From Bacillota bacterium (lineage in GTDB: Bacteria; Bacillota; Clostridia; Lachnospirales; Lachnospiraceae): a stretch of DNA of 64,000 nucleotides. The DNA lies in assembly GCA_023423045.1 (NCBI GenBank), contig JAFAGA010000032.1, forward strand, positions 1 to 64,000, given 5' to 3'. Position numbers and translations under genes: made by a program. This document shows, piece by piece, positions 32,348 through 41,708 of this stretch. The number at the start of each line of letters is the position of its first letter. Positions within the stretch are counted from its first letter, which is position 1. The notes beneath the pieces are model-generated. The model did not search any database. It had not been told where the DNA came from and was given only the letters and a program-made list of their open reading frames with translations.

Positions 32348-34432
32348 ATGTTAGGTATGATATATATCCTGCTCTCCTTCTCTGTTGGCTGGGCAATCTG
32401 TGCATATGCGTTCCCGAATCTGGGGAAGAGGACGGAAACGGATTACCTGGGGAGGAAGGTAGCGGTTAATCCGTATCTTCTCCTGCTGCCGGCATGGTAT
32501 GTGACCGGGACGCTGGCCCTGACCTGGATAACCTATGGCCTGGCCTATCTTTGCAGAGGCGCCGAAGAGCCGTTGCTGTATGCCAACAGCATATCCATGC
32601 CCCTGGCACTGTTATTAACGGTCTATACCTATATCCGTAAGAGACATCTGACAGAAGAGTTCAGATTAATGGCTCAGGGCAGGGAGAAAAGAGCATTTAC
32701 CCTGGAGCTGCTGTATGTGGCCGGGGTGATTTTTCTGGCCAATCTGTTAATGTGGGTTACTTTTTTTGTTAATGGGGATAATTTATATGTGGGTGTGTCG
32801 GTATTCAGTGATTTTTCACCCCATATCGGAATGATCCGTTCCTTCTCCTACGGCAATAATTTTCCCACTACCTATCCCCACTATGCGGGGGAGGACATCC
32901 GGTATCACTTTATGTTTCAGTTCCTGGCGGGTAATCTGGAATACCTGGGTCTGAGAATTGATTATGCCTTTAACCTTCCGAGCATTATCAGCTTTATCAG
33001 CGCTTTTTTCCTGCTCTATCTGCTGGCGGTGAAGATTACAGGAAAGCTGTGGGGAGGAGTTCTGGCAGGGCTGTTCTTTGCCTTTCGCAGCTCCAAAACC
33101 CTGTTCCTCTATCTTGCGGAGCTTCCGAAGGGAACGGGGATCTGGAAAGCGCTGTCAGAAAATACGGATTTTATAAGCAGCACGCCCAATGAGCACTGGG
33201 GATTGTGGAATTTGAATGTATATTGCAATCAGCGCCATCTGGCCTTTGGTTTAACCGCTATCTTTTTCATTCTGCTGTTGTTTCTGCCCCATCTCTATGA
33301 GATGTTTGGAAAGCTTCAGCCTTCTCTTAAAGGCGGGCCGGGGCAGGAAAGGAGAGCGTCTGCACACAAGTCCGGCGCGCTGTCCGGTGCAATGAAGCAG
33401 ATATTCTTTCACAGGGAAGGCTGGGAGGTCAAAGATCTGCGCACCTGTATTGCTTCTGGCATTCTGCTGGGCAGCCTCTCCTTCTTTCATGGAGCGGCTG
33501 TAATCGGCTTGCTGTCGGTATTGTTTGTGATGGCTGTTGTGTCCGTAAGACGCCTGGAATACTTGATTACGGCTTTGCTGGCTGTGGCATTGTCCTTCCT
33601 GCAGACGAAGCTGTTCATTCACGGCTCTGCGGTTGCAACAGAATTCCTCTTCGGTTTCATTGCGGAGAATAAGACCGTCTTTGGAGTATTATCCTATCTT
33701 GACCGGTTACTGGGAATTCTGCCCTGGGTTCTGCTTGCCGCCCTGTGCCTGGAAAAGGGCGCCAACCGGTATTTATTGCTGGCCTTTACCGCACCTCTGG
33801 TGTTTGCCTTTACGGTCTCCCTGACGGTGGATGTTACGGTAAATCACAAATATATTATGATCAGCTGCATCCTGCTGGGAATATTGGCTGCTGCAGTGGT
33901 GCTCAGACTGTTCCAGCGCAGGGAAGCTCTCTGCGGTGCTGTCGGGGTGTTCTTAATCCTGTTGCTTACGGGGACGGGTATCTATGATTTTACAACAGTT
34001 TTAAAGAAGAACACGCCGGATTCGGCGGTTGTACTTGAGTTGGACCATGAGCTGACCCGGTGGGTGAAGAACAACAGCAATTCCCAGGATATTTTCCTGA
34101 CCTCCAATTACACGGTTAACCAGGCGGTTCTGGGCGGGGCAATGCTTTATGAAGGCTGGCCGTACTATCCCTGGTCTGCCGGTTACGATACGGATTATCG
34201 GACTGCCCAGGTGAAACTGATGTATGAGGCGGATACTCCTTCCAAGCTGGAGAGGCTGGTGAAAGAGAACCGGATACGATATATTATTATTGATCACGAT
34301 AATCGGGAAAGCACGGACTACCTTGTGAACGAGAGGAACATCAGTGTGACCTATGAATGTGTCTATAGCGAGGGTGAAGGCGAGTGGAGGACGGCTATCT
34401 ATGATACCGAACGGCCTCTTCTCAGGAATTAA
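32348..34432 (+). CDS. large polytopic membrane protein, GT-C-like
   Basis: 694 residues with about 13 membrane spans and a soluble C-terminal domain (~560-694). An extracytoplasmic loop holds NNFPTTYPHYAGEDIRYHFMFQF, whose H-Y-aromatic pattern parallels the YYY region of the cluster's second large protein (residues ~190-215 there). The C-terminal domain shares a W-x5-N..LTSNYTVNQ..GWPYYPW..IRYIIIDHDNRE layout with that protein. GGAGG lies 7 bases before ATG 32348. It starts 20 bases after the first glycosyltransferase. Likely a lipid-donor transferase of the GT-C fold; assignment by pattern, not by a catalytic residue. Confidence 0.75.
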   Translation: MLGMIYILLSFSVGWAICAYAFPNLGKRTETDYLGRKVAVNPYLLLLPAWYVTGTLALTWITYGLAYLCRGAEEPLLYANSISMPLALLLTVYTYIRKRHLTEEFRLMAQGREKRAFTLELLYVAGVIFLANLLMWVTFFVNGDNLYVGVSVFSDFSPHIGMIRSFSYGNNFPTTYPHYAGEDIRYHFMFQFLAGNLEYLGLRIDYAFNLPSIISFISAFFLLYLLAVKITGKLWGGVLAGLFFAFRSSKTLFLYLAELPKGTGIWKALSENTDFISSTPNEHWGLWNLNVYCNQRHLAFGLTAIFFILLLFLPHLYEMFGKLQPSLKGGPGQERRASAHKSGALSGAMKQIFFHREGWEVKDLRTCIASGILLGSLSFFHGAAVIGLLSVLFVMAVVSVRRLEYLITALLAVALSFLQTKLFIHGSAVATEFLFGFIAENKTVFGVLSYLDRLLGILPWVLLAALCLEKGANRYLLLAFTAPLVFAFTVSLTVDVTVNHKYIMISCILLGILAAAVVLRLFQRREALCGAVGVFLILLLTGTGIYDFTTVLKKNTPDSAVVLELDHELTRWVKNNSNSQDIFLTSNYTVNQAVLGGAMLYEGWPYYPWSAGYDTDYRTAQVKLMYEADTPSKLERLVKENRIRYIIIDHDNRESTDYLVNERNISVTYECVYSEGEGEWRTAIYDTERPLLRN

Positions 34433-34509
34433 GGTGTCGGTGAATGGAGGAGAGCGTACTTTTCGCAGAGTGAATATGCATGCCGCCAAAGCGGCAGAGG
34501 GAGGTTGGG

Positions 34510-35217
34510 ATGGATAAATTATACATTGTAATTCCTGCTTATAATGAGGAGGCAAATATCGAGAATGTAATCAGGGATTGGTATCCGATTGTAGAAAAGA
34601 TCGGAAATGGAAGCAAGCTGGTGATCATTGATGACGGAAGCAAGGATGGGACCTATTCTATTCTTCAAAAATTTGCAGGGGAGCGGGAGGCGTTGGAGCC
34701 TGTTACCAAGCCCAACGGCGGGCATGGAGCAACGGTACTATATGGATACCGCCATGCGGTTGATGCGGGTGCCGATTATGTATTCCAGACCGATTCCGAC
34801 GGGCAGACATTGCCGGAGGAATTCTGGCCCTTCTGGGAGCAGAGAAGCTCCTATGATATGCTGATCGGACATCGGAAAGGGAGACAGGACGGTCTCTCCC
34901 GGGTATTGGTCACAAAGACCTTGAAATTTGTTCTTTGGTTATGCTTTCATGTCAGTATTACGGATGCCAATACTCCGTTTCGGCTGATGAAGGCCTCCAC
35001 CTTAAAGAAACAGCTAAGGCTGGTGCCGGAAAACTTTAATTTATCCAATGTAATGATATCCGTAATCTATGCGCGAAAGAAGCTTGCCGTAAAATACATG
35101 CCGGTTACCTTTCGCCCCAGGCAGGGCGGCGTAAATTCCATCAATATGAAAAAAATCATAAGAATAGGCAAGCAGGCGGTTCGGGATTTTCGAAGAATTA
35201 ATAAGGATTTGAGATAA
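34510..35217 (+). CDS. family 2 glycosyltransferase, soluble
   Basis: 235 residues, a lone GT-A domain: LYIVIPAYNEEANIENVI, VIIDDGSKDGTY, TKPNGGHGATVLYGYRHA and the DXD segment FQTDSDGQTLPEEF. It has no membrane spans, though a hydrophobic TLKFVLWLCFHVS segment may touch the membrane. Start at ATG 34510 with GGGAGG 5 bases upstream. It sits between the two large membrane proteins, so it presumably adds sugar to the same lipid or glycan. Resembles polyprenyl-phosphate mannosyl/glucosyl transferases of the DPM1 group. Confidence 0.87.
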   Translation: MDKLYIVIPAYNEEANIENVIRDWYPIVEKIGNGSKLVIIDDGSKDGTYSILQKFAGEREALEPVTKPNGGHGATVLYGYRHAVDAGADYVFQTDSDGQTLPEEFWPFWEQRSSYDMLIGHRKGRQDGLSRVLVTKTLKFVLWLCFHVSITDANTPFRLMKASTLKKQLRLVPENFNLSNVMISVIYARKKLAVKYMPVTFRPRQGGVNSINMKKIIRIGKQAVRDFRRINKDLR

Positions 35218-35233
35218 AAGGACGGGCAGAAAT

Positions 35234-37528
35234 ATGAGTAAGAAAAAGTGGATCTATTTAATGATAGGAATACTGTTGTTTTTCATCGGGCGGCTTCTGA
35301 TGGGGGAGGATTATCCTGCATTTCTCCAATGGTGGGCGGCGGCTGCAATTCTGGGAATTATCTTTCTTCCCCTTGCGACGCTCCTGTTTCGGGGATTTTA
35401 TGACCGGGGATATTTGTTCTCCAAGGCAATCGGGGTGGCGGTGACCGGGTATCTGATGTGGATGTTTTCCTCCCTGCGTCTGATGAAGTTTACTCCTCTG
35501 TCCTGCGTGATCTGCGTTGTGGCAGGCTTGCTTTTGAATGGAGCTATCCTGCTGTGGAGAAGAATAGCAGGGGGAGAAGAGCGTCTGCAGAAGCCATCCT
35601 CCGGAAAAAGTGTTCTGGATGCGGCACTTGGTCAGGAGCTGATGTTCTTTGGTCTTTTCCTCCTCTTTACCTATATCCGCTGCTTTAAGCCGGAGGCTTA
35701 CGGCACGGAGAAATTTATGGATTATGGATTTATGACCAGCATGATGAGAAGCGATTATATGCCGCCCCAGGATTTTTGGTTCTCCGGAACGAAGCTGAAT
35801 TATTACTATGTCGGGCAGTATATTGCGGTCTATCTGGCTAAGCTTTCAAGGGTAAAGATAGCGGATGCATATAATCTGATGCTGATGATGGTGGGGGCGT
35901 TTACGGCGATGCTCCCTTATTCCCTGGTATATAACGCAGTGCTGCATTATATGGAGAGAAAAGAAAGAGATGATAAAGAAGCTCTAGGGAAATACCGTTT
36001 TCTGCCGGCTTTGAGCGGCATTCTTGCAGGAGCCGGAGTATGTATTGCCGGAAATATGCATTATCCTGCTTATCGGTGGTTTGAGCCTGCAGTGCGGAAG
36101 TTCTTCGGCATGGAAGCAGGAGAAGGAAGCTATTGGTTCCCGGATGCGACCAGGTTTATAGGCTATCACCCCGAGACATCGGACAAGACGATACATGAAT
36201 TCCCTGCCTATTCCTTTGTGCTGGGGGATCTTCATGCCCATGTGGTTAACATCCTTTTTGTATTAACTGTGCTGGGATTATTATATTCCTGGCTAATACA
36301 GCGGGAGGAGCTTGGGGAAGCCAGGCCCCCGGTCTGGAAGGAAGTGCTTCATCCGGCAATTCTCATGCTGTCCTTCTTTATTGGCCTGTTCCATACGACG
36401 AATTTTTGGGATTTCCCGATTTATTATGTAGTGGCGGGAGGAGTTATTCTATTTTCCAATCTGGTTGTATATAATTTTAAAGGTAAGGCTTTATGGCTGA
36501 CGGGCCTGCAGGGTGTCTTTGTGTTTGCCCTGTCCTATCTGGTCTGCCTGCCCTTTACCGTTAATTTTGATCAGATATCCACCAATCTCTGTCTTACCGT
36601 CGCGCGGACTCCCCTCAATCAATTGGTGATTCTATGGGGGTTGCCGGTGTTTGTGGTGATCAGTTTTATCGGAGCCCTGATTTCCAACCATAAGAAGGAC
36701 CGGAAGGAGGAGAGAGAGGGGGAAGAGAAGGGACAGCCCGTAATTTTTCATTTTCTGTCTTCCTTGAAATCTACGGACCTTTTCTATCTGGTTCTGGGCT
36801 TATGTGCCATTGGGCTTGTGATTTTGCCGGAAGTAGTCTATGTGGAGGATATTTATTCAGGCGATTTTAAGCGTGCCAATACGATGTTTAAGCTCACTTA
36901 TCAGGCATTTATTATGTTCGGCCTGTGTTTTGGCTATATTTTGCCCAAGCTTCTTGTCTATGGAAGAACCGCACGTCAGAGAAGATATGCCGTAACAGGG
37001 TTGGTGCTGCTTCTTCTCACCGTGGCTTATATCCAGAATGCAGTAAAGGGCTGGTATGGCAATATTTTTGACAGAAGCCGCTATGAGGGTCTGGATGCGA
37101 CCGCCTTCATGGATGAGAAGATGCCCGAAGACGCCCTGGCAATCGATTGGCTGAATGAGAATATAACCGGAACTCCGGTAGTGCTGGAGGCAAACGGAGA
37201 CAGTTATACCGATTATCAGAGGGTGTCCGTGATGACGGGGCTTCCGACCGTGCTGGGTTGGAGAACCCATGAGTGGCTGTGGAAGGGAAATCCGGAGCTT
37301 CTGGATGTAAGAGCAGCCGATATTGAGACAATCTATACCTCGGCTGAGGAGGAGACGATTCGGTCTTTGATACGGCAATACGATATTGCCTATATCTATG
37401 TGGGCAGGCTGGAGCAGGAAAAGTACGAAACGGTCAACCATGAATTGCTGAAATCCCTTGGAACGGTGGTGTATGAAGCACCGGGCCAGGCAGCTTACGA
37501 GACCTATATTGTCAGGGTCGGCGAATAA
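35234..37528 (+). CDS. DUF2298 (YYY-type) polytopic membrane protein
   Basis: 764 residues with about 14 membrane spans. Family marks are clear: TKLNYYYVGQYIAVYLAKL (the YYY motif), IHEFPAYSFVLGDLHAHVVN, and NTMFKLTYQAFIMFG. These define the DUF2298/Chlor_Arch_YYY group of Chloroflexi, archaea and some Clostridia, thought to be GT-C-fold transferases but not characterised to my knowledge. The C-terminal ~130 residues form a soluble domain with LPTVLGWRTHEWLW and YIYVGRLEQEKY. It begins 16 bases after the soluble glycosyltransferase, fitting one operon. Confidence 0.87.
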   Translation: MSKKKWIYLMIGILLFFIGRLLMGEDYPAFLQWWAAAAILGIIFLPLATLLFRGFYDRGYLFSKAIGVAVTGYLMWMFSSLRLMKFTPLSCVICVVAGLLLNGAILLWRRIAGGEERLQKPSSGKSVLDAALGQELMFFGLFLLFTYIRCFKPEAYGTEKFMDYGFMTSMMRSDYMPPQDFWFSGTKLNYYYVGQYIAVYLAKLSRVKIADAYNLMLMMVGAFTAMLPYSLVYNAVLHYMERKERDDKEALGKYRFLPALSGILAGAGVCIAGNMHYPAYRWFEPAVRKFFGMEAGEGSYWFPDATRFIGYHPETSDKTIHEFPAYSFVLGDLHAHVVNILFVLTVLGLLYSWLIQREELGEARPPVWKEVLHPAILMLSFFIGLFHTTNFWDFPIYYVVAGGVILFSNLVVYNFKGKALWLTGLQGVFVFALSYLVCLPFTVNFDQISTNLCLTVARTPLNQLVILWGLPVFVVISFIGALISNHKKDRKEEREGEEKGQPVIFHFLSSLKSTDLFYLVLGLCAIGLVILPEVVYVEDIYSGDFKRANTMFKLTYQAFIMFGLCFGYILPKLLVYGRTARQRRYAVTGLVLLLLTVAYIQNAVKGWYGNIFDRSRYEGLDATAFMDEKMPEDALAIDWLNENITGTPVVLEANGDSYTDYQRVSVMTGLPTVLGWRTHEWLWKGNPELLDVRAADIETIYTSAEEETIRSLIRQYDIAYIYVGRLEQEKYETVNHELLKSLGTVVYEAPGQAAYETYIVRVGE

Positions 37529-37602
37529 TATGGTTAGGTACAAAATATAGAAAGAACCGGAACGAAAGAGAAGAATAGGAATGCTTTGTAAGGAGTGTCA
37601 TG

Positions 37603-38928
37603 ATGAAGATTAAGATGATTAAGGCCTTTGGTGTGCGCAGCTTGGGCCTGCTGTTTCTGACCGCAGTGCTGATCCTGGCCGGAACACAGAAAATATCCGC
37701 TGCAGAGTCAAAGAAATCACCTTACCTGATTAAGGTAAACCGTTACCATAATACCATTACCGTGTATGAACAGGATGAAAAAGGAGAATATACGGTTCCG
37801 TTCAGGGCTATGGTCTGTTCCGTCGGAACAGGAAACAGAACCAGAACAGGAACCTTTCCCCTGAGGGAGAAGCATCGATGGAAGGCATTGATGGGAGATG
37901 TCTGGGGACAGTATGCTTCCCGTATTGTGGGAGGAATTTTATTTCATTCGGTGTATTATTATGAGAATGGGAATCCGGCGACCCTGGCGACCGCGCAATA
38001 CAACAAGCTTGGCAAGGCGGCTTCCCATGGCTGCATCCGGCTGACGGTAGAGGATGCAAAGTGGATTTATGATAACTGTCCTACCGGAACCACCGTGGTT
38101 ATCTATGACGATAAAAAAAGCCCCGGTCCGTTAGGCAAGCCTGAGGCCATCAAGATTGCATCCTCCGTACGCTGGGATCCGACGGACCCGGACAAACGAA
38201 ATCCCTATTTTAACGTGGCAAACAGGTCGCTGGAGCTGCTTGGTACTAAGAATCGGACCATTGCCTGGGGGGAAGAGCCCGATCTTCTGGAGGGAGTGAG
38301 TGCCACTTCATCCTCCGGGAAGGATATAACCAGGAGCATTCAGTTGAAAGGAGAGGTAAATCCCTACATAGCAGGAGAATATAAGGTTACTTATTCCGTA
38401 AAGGATGATCTGGGAAAGCAGGAAAAGAAGACGGTGAAGATAACCGTGCAGGAATGCAGGGAAGAGCCCATGATCATCGCAGAAGAGGAACGGGTAGTCG
38501 CATATGCTGACCAGATCACTCCCGAATACGCGATGGAGGGTGTTAAACTGTATTACATGGGAGATAAGTTGGATGAGAGGAGGCTGAAGGTAAGCACCCA
38601 GCGGGATAATTTCAGGGAATATACCATAACCTACGAATTAGAGGTTGGGAAGAATATGGTAGTAACAGAATACACCACGGTATATGTGGATATGGAGGAA
38701 CCCTCTTTTACAGGAGTAGAGGATAAAAGCATTGCCCCGGATGTGCAGTTGGAGCAGGAGGAAGTTATGAGAGATATTGCGGTGACGGATAATTATACAT
38801 CGATGAAAAAAAGCGATATCCAGGTCAACATTGAAAAGAAGGAAGAAGGTTACTACCTGGTAACCTATACTGCGGCTGACAGCGTCGGCAATATCGGCAG
38901 CGCCCAGGCTAAGTATTATTACCAATAG
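37603..38928 (+). CDS. secreted L,D-transpeptidase (YkuD) with Ig-like tail
   Basis: 441 residues. A signal peptide (~1-35, cleavage after KISAA) is followed by a YkuD catalytic domain (~40-180) with the conserved GTFPLREKHR and the active-site KAASHGCIRLTVEDAKW (catalytic Cys ~144, His ~142). Two or three beta-sandwich, Ig-like repeats follow (~225-441; DLGKQEKKTVKITVQ, VTDNYTSMKKSDIQV, DSVGNIGSAQAKYYY). It makes or remodels 3-3 cross-links or anchors surface polymers to peptidoglycan. Start at ATG 37603, 7 bases after AGGAG; the ATG just before is closer. It follows the glycan cluster by 74 bases and may be cotranscribed. Confidence 0.9.
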   Translation: MKIKMIKAFGVRSLGLLFLTAVLILAGTQKISAAESKKSPYLIKVNRYHNTITVYEQDEKGEYTVPFRAMVCSVGTGNRTRTGTFPLREKHRWKALMGDVWGQYASRIVGGILFHSVYYYENGNPATLATAQYNKLGKAASHGCIRLTVEDAKWIYDNCPTGTTVVIYDDKKSPGPLGKPEAIKIASSVRWDPTDPDKRNPYFNVANRSLELLGTKNRTIAWGEEPDLLEGVSATSSSGKDITRSIQLKGEVNPYIAGEYKVTYSVKDDLGKQEKKTVKITVQECREEPMIIAEEERVVAYADQITPEYAMEGVKLYYMGDKLDERRLKVSTQRDNFREYTITYELEVGKNMVVTEYTTVYVDMEEPSFTGVEDKSIAPDVQLEQEEVMRDIAVTDNYTSMKKSDIQVNIEKKEEGYYLVTYTAADSVGNIGSAQAKYYYQ

Positions 38929-38998
38929 AATCGCCAGACGGCATATGCCCTGTACCTGAACCATGGCTCTTATGCATAAGGCTTTCATTGTATAAAAA

Positions 38999-39040
38999 GG
39001 ATACCACCACAGTGCTGCAGTTGATGGAGGTATCTTTTTT
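38999..39040 (+). terminator. L,D-transpeptidase terminator
   Basis: GATACC-A-CCA/TGG-A-GGTATC stem then a T-run (39035-39040). Convergent with the LysR gene. Confidence 0.8.
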
Positions 39041-39905
39041 ATTTGCAGAGTGCAATAAAGTCTTTGGCGCTCTCAGTTAAAAATTTGTTGCGATGATATA
39101 TTAGCAAAAAACTTCTTTGAAACTGCATTTCCCTTAGATGGAAATAACTGATTTCTTTTCTATCCAATGCTTCTTTGACAAGCATGTATGGCAGCACGGA
39201 TATTCCTAAGTTCATCGATACCGCCCGGACAATGGCTTGTGTACTGGTACTTTCCCATGCCGGTGAAATCTCAAGCTCATGAGTTAGCATGGCACTGTCA
39301 AATAACTCGCGTCCGGCGCTTCCAATCTCTCTTAAAATCAGATTTTCCTGTTGGAGTTGTGTTGGGTCGATATTTTTTTGTCCGGCAAAGGGATGATTAT
39401 TTGCGCAAATTAGTATTAGCTCATCCTTACGAAATTTATGTGAGATAAGATAGGGACTATGCACAATTCCTTCAATCAATCCAATATCAATCCGATTCTC
39501 TAATACATATCGCTCAATGGTTTCAGAGTTATCAATAACTGCGTTGACATTCATGTTGGGATGGGTATGCTTGAAGTCTGTTATATACTGTGGCAATAGA
39601 TAATTTCCAATCGTTATACTTGATCCAATGCGGATAACACCCATTGCATCAAAGTTCTTTACTTCTTTTTCCATATCATCAAATACACCGACAATGTGCG
39701 TTGCATATTGAAGAAAGTGCTTTCCGGCTTCTGTAATATGAAGCCTTTTTGCTATGCGGTCAAATAATTTGATTCCGTAGTAGTCTTCCAACTCAGAAAT
39801 CACAAGACTGATGGTGGGCTGTGCAATGTATAATTTTTCTCCTGCTGCGGTTGCGCTGCCCGTTTCACAAACAGCAACAAAAATTTTAAGATGCCTTAAT
39901 GTCAT
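39039..39905 (-). CDS. LysR family transcriptional regulator
   Basis: 288 residues. An N-terminal winged helix-turn-helix (~1-60: MTLRHLKIFVAVCETGSATAAGEKLYIAQPTISLVISELE) is followed by a periplasmic-binding-protein-like effector domain (~90-288). AGAGAGGGCG precedes ATG 39905. It is divergent from the split chromate transporter operon 114 bases away, the normal arrangement for a LysR activator of the neighbouring genes. Effector unknown. Confidence 0.93.
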   Translation of the reverse strand: MTLRHLKIFVAVCETGSATAAGEKLYIAQPTISLVISELEDYYGIKLFDRIAKRLHITEAGKHFLQYATHIVGVFDDMEKEVKNFDAMGVIRIGSSITIGNYLLPQYITDFKHTHPNMNVNAVIDNSETIERYVLENRIDIGLIEGIVHSPYLISHKFRKDELILICANNHPFAGQKNIDPTQLQQENLILREIGSAGRELFDSAMLTHELEISPAWESTSTQAIVRAVSMNLGISVLPYMLVKEALDRKEISYFHLREMQFQRSFLLIYHRNKFLTESAKDFIALCK

Positions 39906-39933
39906 TGTATCGCCCTCTCTTTATTATAATGAT

Positions 39934-39944
39934 TTCATTATGAA
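39934..39944. promoter_or_regulatory. candidate LysR binding site
   Basis: Palindrome TTCAT-T-ATGAA in the divergent region between the LysR gene and the chromate transporter operon, close to both predicted promoters. Confidence 0.45.
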
Positions 39945-39963
39945 CTATATAATATAATACTAT

Positions 39964-39992
39964 TTTATATATATATTTGCAAGAACTATAAT
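39964..39992 (+). promoter_or_regulatory. candidate promoter of the chromate transporter operon
   Basis: TTTATA, 17-bp spacer, TATAAT. It would leave a leader of only about 20 nt before the TTG start. The -35 is poor, which fits activation by the divergent LysR protein. Confidence 0.5.
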
Positions 39993-40018
39993 AATAGTAA
40001 TAAAGGAGGGGTAGAGAA

Positions 40019-40600
40019 TTGAAAAATAAGTTACATATCTATCGGAAGCTGTTTGCTTCCACTTTCTATCTAAGTGCTTTTACATTTGGAGGCGGCTTCG
40101 TTATCATTCCGTTAATGAAGAAAAAGTTCGTGGATGATTTGCATTGGATTGAGGAGGATGAGATGCTGAATTTGGCGGCTATCGCACAATCCTCACCCGG
40201 AGCCGTTGCCGTAAACGCTTCTATTCTATTGGGATATCAAGTAGCAGGCATCCCAGGTGCGGTTATTACAATTTTTGGAACCGTGCTGCCGCCGTTGATT
40301 ATTATTACTGCCATTTCTTTCTTTTACACAGCGTTTCGGGAAAATACTGCAGTAAATGCTGTTTTGAAAGGGATGCAGGCCGGTGTCGCAGCTGTCATTG
40401 CTGATGTTGTGCTGAAGCTTGGCGGGAATGTTGTAAAAGAAAAAGATATTGTATCCGCACTTGCTATGACGGTGGCATTTGCTGCAACCTTTTTTCTAAA
40501 AATCAATGTAATGTACATTATTCTGGTGTGCGGGTGTATCGGAGCAGTAAGGATACTGCTTTCAACAAGAAAATTCCAAAAGGAGGATGGACCAAAATGA
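40019..40600 (+). CDS. chromate transporter, N-terminal half type
   Basis: 193 residues of the CHR family, about five membrane spans. Visible are SAFTFGGGFVIIPLMKKKFVDDLHWI, AQSSPGAVAVNASILLGYQVAGIPGAV and the GMQAGVAAVIADVV repeat. This is a half-size CHR protein; with the next gene it forms the two-gene (bicistronic) carrier. The start is TTG 40019, 7 bases after AAAGGAGGGG; no ATG is nearby. CHR proteins export chromate, but in anaerobes the natural substrate may be another anion. Its stop overlaps the next ATG. Confidence 0.9.
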   Translation: MKNKLHIYRKLFASTFYLSAFTFGGGFVIIPLMKKKFVDDLHWIEEDEMLNLAAIAQSSPGAVAVNASILLGYQVAGIPGAVITIFGTVLPPLIIITAISFFYTAFRENTAVNAVLKGMQAGVAAVIADVVLKLGGNVVKEKDIVSALAMTVAFAATFFLKINVMYIILVCGCIGAVRILLSTRKFQKEDGPK

Positions 40601-41175
40601 CAATTATCCAACTTTTATGGAGTTTCTTTCAAATTGGTATGTTCAGCATTGGGGGTGGAATGGCGGCAATGCCGCTAATCCAAAATCAAGTGGTTGACTT
40701 ACACCATTGGCTGACTTTGACCGAGTTCACCGATTTGATTACCATTGCTGAAATGACACCCGGACCTATTGCAATCAATTCCGCTACTTTTGTCGGAATT
40801 AGAATAGCCGGTATTCCAGGAGCTCTTATTGCTACTGTTGGCTGCATTCTGCCATCATGCGTAATCGTTTCCTTGTTGGCATGGATTTATTTCAAATACA
40901 AAGAACTGGCGGTAATACAGGGTATACTTTCAGGGCTGAGGCCCGCTGTGGTCGCACTGATTGCCTCAGCGGGGTTATCTATTTTTATGCTGGCGATATG
41001 GGGAGAAAATGGTTTTTCGATTAATCCGCAATCCATAAACTATGTTGCTGTTTTCTTATTTGGATCAGCCTTGTTTATATTGCAAAAATGGAAGCCAAAC
41101 CCTATATTTGTGATGCTTGGATCCGGGATATTGGGTGGCGCAATTTATTTAACGATGGGGGGAATCAGTGTATGA
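40597..41175 (+). CDS. chromate transporter, C-terminal half type
   Basis: 192 residues, second half-size CHR protein: FSIGGGMAAMPLIQNQVVDLHHWL, AEMTPGPIAINSATFVGIRIAGIPGALIATVG and LSGLRPAVVALIASAG. ATG 40597 overlaps the previous stop as ATGA, with AGGAGG upstream, so the two halves are translationally coupled and probably form a heterodimer. It in turn overlaps the next gene by ATGA. Confidence 0.91.
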   Translation: MTIIQLLWSFFQIGMFSIGGGMAAMPLIQNQVVDLHHWLTLTEFTDLITIAEMTPGPIAINSATFVGIRIAGIPGALIATVGCILPSCVIVSLLAWIYFKYKELAVIQGILSGLRPAVVALIASAGLSIFMLAIWGENGFSINPQSINYVAVFLFGSALFILQKWKPNPIFVMLGSGILGGAIYLTMGGISV

Positions 41176-41708
41176 AGCTGCGAATACGAAAGGGACTTTT
41201 TTCCTGGTATCTGGTAGATGAAAAGGGCTTAGCAGTTGCAGGAATAACTAATCAAAAATTGTTTGGAGCAGAAAAAAAAATCAGTGATGGCAAAGGTAAT
41301 ATCATCTTTACTACTGATATTGTGAAACTGCCTGCACAAAAAGCTGTTTGGAGATATGCCGATTCACGAAAGTACGTGATTTATAAAGATGCGAAACCGG
41401 TAGCAACTGCAACCCTTTCTTTTGCCAAAAAACCGGAACGTACCAAGACACAGGTTTTTATGCTAAGGCTTCCCAGAGTAGAGAAAATGGAAGTGGAAAC
41501 ACCATACGGCGTTTGGGTTATTCAGCGTCAAAAAAATAATAGCTTAACGATTGTGCATGATGGTGAGCCGTTGGGAAGTGTCACTCCGTTTTTTACATTC
41601 AAACCGATTTACCTGGAATGCACAGAAAAATATGAAATTACCTTCTGGGCGGGAATCTATATGCTAATCGAATACATGATGCACGAGGATGATCTGATTG
41701 TCGTGTAA
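41172..41708 (+). CDS. unknown protein coupled to the chromate transporter
   Basis: 178 residues, soluble and predicted all-beta. Its ATG 41172 overlaps the stop of the second chromate-transporter half (ATGA), a sign of coupled translation. The N-terminal pattern (KLRIRKGLFSWYLVDEKGLAVA) and alternating strands weakly recall the LURP/Tubby C-terminal fold found in Firmicutes, but I am not confident. A hydrophobic stretch ITFWAGIYMLIEYMM lies near the end. No terminator follows directly. Function unknown; the coupling suggests it serves the transporter. Confidence 0.65.
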   Translation: MKLRIRKGLFSWYLVDEKGLAVAGITNQKLFGAEKKISDGKGNIIFTTDIVKLPAQKAVWRYADSRKYVIYKDAKPVATATLSFAKKPERTKTQVFMLRLPRVEKMEVETPYGVWVIQRQKNNSLTIVHDGEPLGSVTPFFTFKPIYLECTEKYEITFWAGIYMLIEYMMHEDDLIVV

